From Streptomyces novaecaesareae (GTDB lineage Bacteria > Actinomycetota > Actinomycetes > Streptomycetales > Streptomycetaceae): a stretch of 64,000 nt of DNA. Under the pieces are notes generated by a model that saw nothing but the letters and a program-made list of their open reading frames with translations, ran no database searches and was not told where the DNA came from. Made by a program: the position numbers and the translations under genes. How positions within the stretch are numbered: the first letter of the stretch is position 1; each line of letters starts with the position of its first letter. Where the stretch lies: contig NZ_JNWQ01000001.1 in assembly GCF_000716875.1 (NCBI RefSeq), positions 124,001-188,000 of the forward strand, written 5' to 3'. Positions 61,846 through 64,000 of the stretch are shown piece by piece.

Positions 61846-63270
61846 TCAGCCCATGTCCTCCAGGCGGATGCCCTTGGTCTCCTTCAGGTACTTGGCCACG
61901 AAGAGGGCCGACAGCGCGGCGAAGGCGGCGTAGATCAGGTAGGTCGCCGACAGGTTCCACCGGGACATGGACGGGAACGAGACGGTGATCACCCAGTTGG
62001 CGATCCACTGCGCGGAGGCGGCGACGGAGAGCGCGGCGGCGCGGACCCGGTTCGGGAACATCTCGCCGAGCATCACCCAGACGACCACGCCCCAGGACAT
62101 CGCGAAGAACAGCACGAAGGCGTTGGCGGCGATCAGCGCGACGGTGCCCTGCAGGTCGGGCAGGGTGAGGTTGTCGCCGCTGCCGGTGGCCGAGGAGAAC
62201 GCCCAGCCGGCCGCGCCGAGGGCGACCGCCATGCCGACCGAGCCGATCAGGGCGAGCGGCTTGCGGCCGATCCGGTCGACCAGCACGATCGCCACCACGG
62301 TGCCGAGGATGTTGATGACCGAGCCGATGAAGCTGATCAGCAGCGAGTTGCTCTGGTCGATGCCGACCGACTGCCACAGGATCGACGAGTAGTAGAAGAT
62401 CACGTTGATGCCGACCAGCTGCTGGAAGACCGACAGGCCGATGCCGACCCAGACGATCGGCAGCAGGCCGAAGCGGCCGCCGAGCAGGTCGCGGAAGCGC
62501 GGGCGGTGGTCGGAGGCGATCAGCGCCTGGACCTCGGCGATCCGGGCGTCGGTGTCCACGCCCTCGCCCTCGACCTCGGTGAGCACCTTGCGGGCGTCGT
62601 CGAGCCGGCCGGCCTGGATCAGGTAGCGCGGGGACTCGGGGATGACCGAGGAGAGCACGAAGTAGACCGCGGCCGGCACGACGCAGATGCCGAGCATCCA
62701 CTGCCAGGCCTCCAGGCCGAGCAGGTGGCCGCGGGTCTCGCCGCCGGCGGCCTGCGCCAGCAGCCAGTTGATCAGCTGGGATATCGCGATGCCGAGCACG
62801 ATCGCGGCCTGCTGGAAGGAGGCCAGCCGGCCCCGGTACTTGGTCGGCGCGACCTCGGCGATGTAGGTCGGGGCGATCACCGAGGCGATGCCGATGGCCG
62901 CGCCGCCGAGGACGCGCCAGAGGGCGAGGTCCCAGGCGGAGAAGGGCAGCATCGAGCCGACGGCGCTGACCGCGAACAGCAGCGCGCCCGCCTTCATGAC
63001 CTTGATGCGGCCGTACCGGTCGGCGAACCGGCCGGCCAGCGCCGCGCCGACCGCCGAGCCCAGCAGGGCCGAGGAGACGATCAGGCCGGTCACGCCGTCG
63101 CCGACGCCGAACTTCTCCTGGATGCCGGAGACGGCGCCGTTGATCACGGAGCTGTCGTAGCCGAACAGGAACCCGCCGAGGGCCGCGGCGGCGGTGATGA
63201 AGACGACGAAGCCGAGGCGGCCGGGCGCGGGGGCCTCGACCGCCCCGGAGGGCTTCTGGGTGACGCTCAC
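61846..63270 (-). CDS. GlcP-like sugar porter (MFS)
   Basis: The protein has 474 residues from GTG 63270, with CCAGGAGTC upstream. Twelve hydrophobic segments and the sugar-porter signatures are seen: GFLFGYDSSVINGA, RFADRYGRIKVM, PESPRYLI, LQ-type QQLVGINVIFYY, and DRIGRKPL. It is a proton-coupled hexose (probably glucose) or related sugar importer. The family resemblance to Streptomyces GlcP is strong, though the exact sugar is not known. An AT-rich 131-base region with its promoter separates it from egtD. Confidence 0.92.
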   Translation of the reverse strand: MSVTQKPSGAVEAPAPGRLGFVVFITAAAALGGFLFGYDSSVINGAVSGIQEKFGVGDGVTGLIVSSALLGSAVGAALAGRFADRYGRIKVMKAGALLFAVSAVGSMLPFSAWDLALWRVLGGAAIGIASVIAPTYIAEVAPTKYRGRLASFQQAAIVLGIAISQLINWLLAQAAGGETRGHLLGLEAWQWMLGICVVPAAVYFVLSSVIPESPRYLIQAGRLDDARKVLTEVEGEGVDTDARIAEVQALIASDHRPRFRDLLGGRFGLLPIVWVGIGLSVFQQLVGINVIFYYSSILWQSVGIDQSNSLLISFIGSVINILGTVVAIVLVDRIGRKPLALIGSVGMAVALGAAGWAFSSATGSGDNLTLPDLQGTVALIAANAFVLFFAMSWGVVVWVMLGEMFPNRVRAAALSVAASAQWIANWVITVSFPSMSRWNLSATYLIYAAFAALSALFVAKYLKETKGIRLEDMG

Positions 63271-63401
63271 GATCTGACTCCTGGTACTCAACACTGAGCT
63301 CGGTAGTCGAGATCGTAACCCTTATTCGTTTAACTCTTGTACACCGGCATGCCCGATGCTTGCTCTAAGAATTCGTAAGGTGAACAAGCAAATTGGGCCG
63401 C

Positions 63402-64000
63402 TCAGGCCGGGGTGGAGAGCGAGAGCCCGAAGCGGCCCTCGGGGTCCGTCCACCAGTGGTCCAGCCGCAGCCCGGCCGCCGACAGCTCCCCGGCGACCCG
63501 CTCCCGGCGGAACTTGGCCGACACCTCGGTGCGCAGCTCCTCCCCCCGGTCGAAGTGCACCGGCAGGTCCAGGGCCGGGATCTTCACCGTCTGCGAGCGC
63601 AGCGAGCGCAGGCGCATCTCGATCCACTCGTGCTCGGCGTCCCAGAGCGCGACGTGCTCGAAGGCGTCCGGGTCGAAGTCGGCGCCCAGTTCCCGGTTGA
63701 GCACGTTGAGCACGTTCCGGTTGAACTCGGCGGTCACCCCGGCGGAGTCGTCGTAGGCGGCGACCAGTACCGCCGGGTCCTTGACCAGGTCGGTGCCGAG
63801 CAGCAGGAAGTCGCCCGGGTCGAGGGCGGCGCGCAGGCCGCGCAGGAAGGCCGCGCGCTCCGCGGGCAGCAGGTTGCCGAGGGTGCCGCCGAGGAAGGCG
63901 ACCAGCCGCGGGCCGCCCTCCGGGGGCAGGCCGAGCCGGGCGGTGAAGTCGGCCAGCACTCCGTGTACGGCCAGCCCGGGGTACTCGGCGGCGAGCGCGG
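63402..64000 (-). CDS. egtD: L-histidine N-alpha-methyltransferase, ergothioneine synthesis (5' end outside window)
   Basis: The frame is open to the right edge, so the start is outside; about 199 C-terminal residues are visible. EgtD trimethylates histidine with S-adenosylmethionine, the first step to ergothioneine. Visible family features are VAFLGGTLGNLLPAE, LLLGTDLVKDPAVLVAAYDD, TAEFNRNVLNVLNRELGAD, and the terminal FRRERVAGELSAAGLRL, all in EgtD order. Upstream genes of an egtABCDE cluster would be off-window to the right. The 5' end reads EYPGLAVHG, as in homologues. Confidence 0.93.
   Translation of the reverse strand, partial: ALAAEYPGLAVHGVLADFTARLGLPPEGGPRLVAFLGGTLGNLLPAERAAFLRGLRAALDPGDFLLLGTDLVKDPAVLVAAYDDSAGVTAEFNRNVLNVLNRELGADFDPDAFEHVALWDAEHEWIEMRLRSLRSQTVKIPALDLPVHFDRGEELRTEVSAKFRRERVAGELSAAGLRLDHWWTDPEGRFGLSLSTPA

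Overview
The window looks like chromosomal DNA from a high-GC actinomycete of the family Streptomycetaceae (Streptomyces or Kitasatospora type). The evidence is very high GC at third codon positions, many GTG starts, strong AGGAGG-like ribosome sites, and gene families typical of that group: an EphD-like hydrolase-reductase fusion, a PucR-regulated purine cluster, an actinobacterial Tad pilus locus, SWIM/DUF6493 proteins, GlcP-type sugar porters and EgtD. I saw no tRNA, rRNA, CRISPR array, insertion sequence, prophage or replication origin.

Layout. 1-2.3 kb: the 3' part of an EphD-like fusion and two small divergent proteins. 2.4-11.2 kb: purine catabolism and uptake on the minus strand (XdhC chaperone, NCS2 purine permease, three xanthine dehydrogenase subunits coupled by ATGA overlaps) with a divergent PucR regulator. 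11.2-16.7 kb: a membrane-anchored esterase, then a four-gene sugar ABC transporter plus ROK kinase operon whose order (binding protein, permease, single-domain ATPase, kinase) matches frcBCAK. 16.9-22.5 kb: a secreted His-rich cupredoxin-like protein, gamma-glutamyltransferase, exonuclease III, a small secreted protein and a YhhN protein. 22.8-24.6 kb: a solitary protein that looks like a JetA remnant fused to JetB (Wadjet family). 24.8-29.6 kb: small membrane peptide, MerR regulator, hydrolase, Tat-exported sulfite-oxidase-type enzyme, TetR regulator and TesB thioesterase. 29.7-33.8 kb: a coupled SWIM zinc finger/DUF6493 pair. 33.8-36.5 kb: a metallo-beta-lactamase-fold hydrolase, a MaoC hydratase and a PPOX-fold protein.

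36.7-54.4 kb is the most coherent block: a Tad (Flp-type) pilus operon (lipoprotein, secreted protein, CpaB, CpaE/TadZ, TadA, TadB, TadC, pilin-like protein, three TadE/G-like pseudopilins and a giant membrane LysM-winged helix-BTAD protein). It is bracketed by two related genes that look like catalytically dead caspase-fold proteins. Most stop and start codons inside the operon overlap, so the block is probably one translationally coupled unit. No prepilin peptidase is present.

54.6-64 kb: a sedolisin protease, a fatty-acid oxidation operon (SDR, thiolase, acyl-CoA dehydrogenase) with a divergent TetR regulator carrying a collagen-like insert, a bacterial nitric oxide synthase, a GlcP-like sugar porter and the 3' part of egtD.

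Between genes, the most unusual structure is a family of AT-rich palindromes at 16.7, 33.8 and 54.5 kb. They share a core containing GAAATCTGTC and are built from 14-bp (2 x 7) tandem units. A second recurring pattern is short tandem duplications that span stop codons at the ends of five genes. Many gene ends also carry near-perfect GC-rich hairpins.
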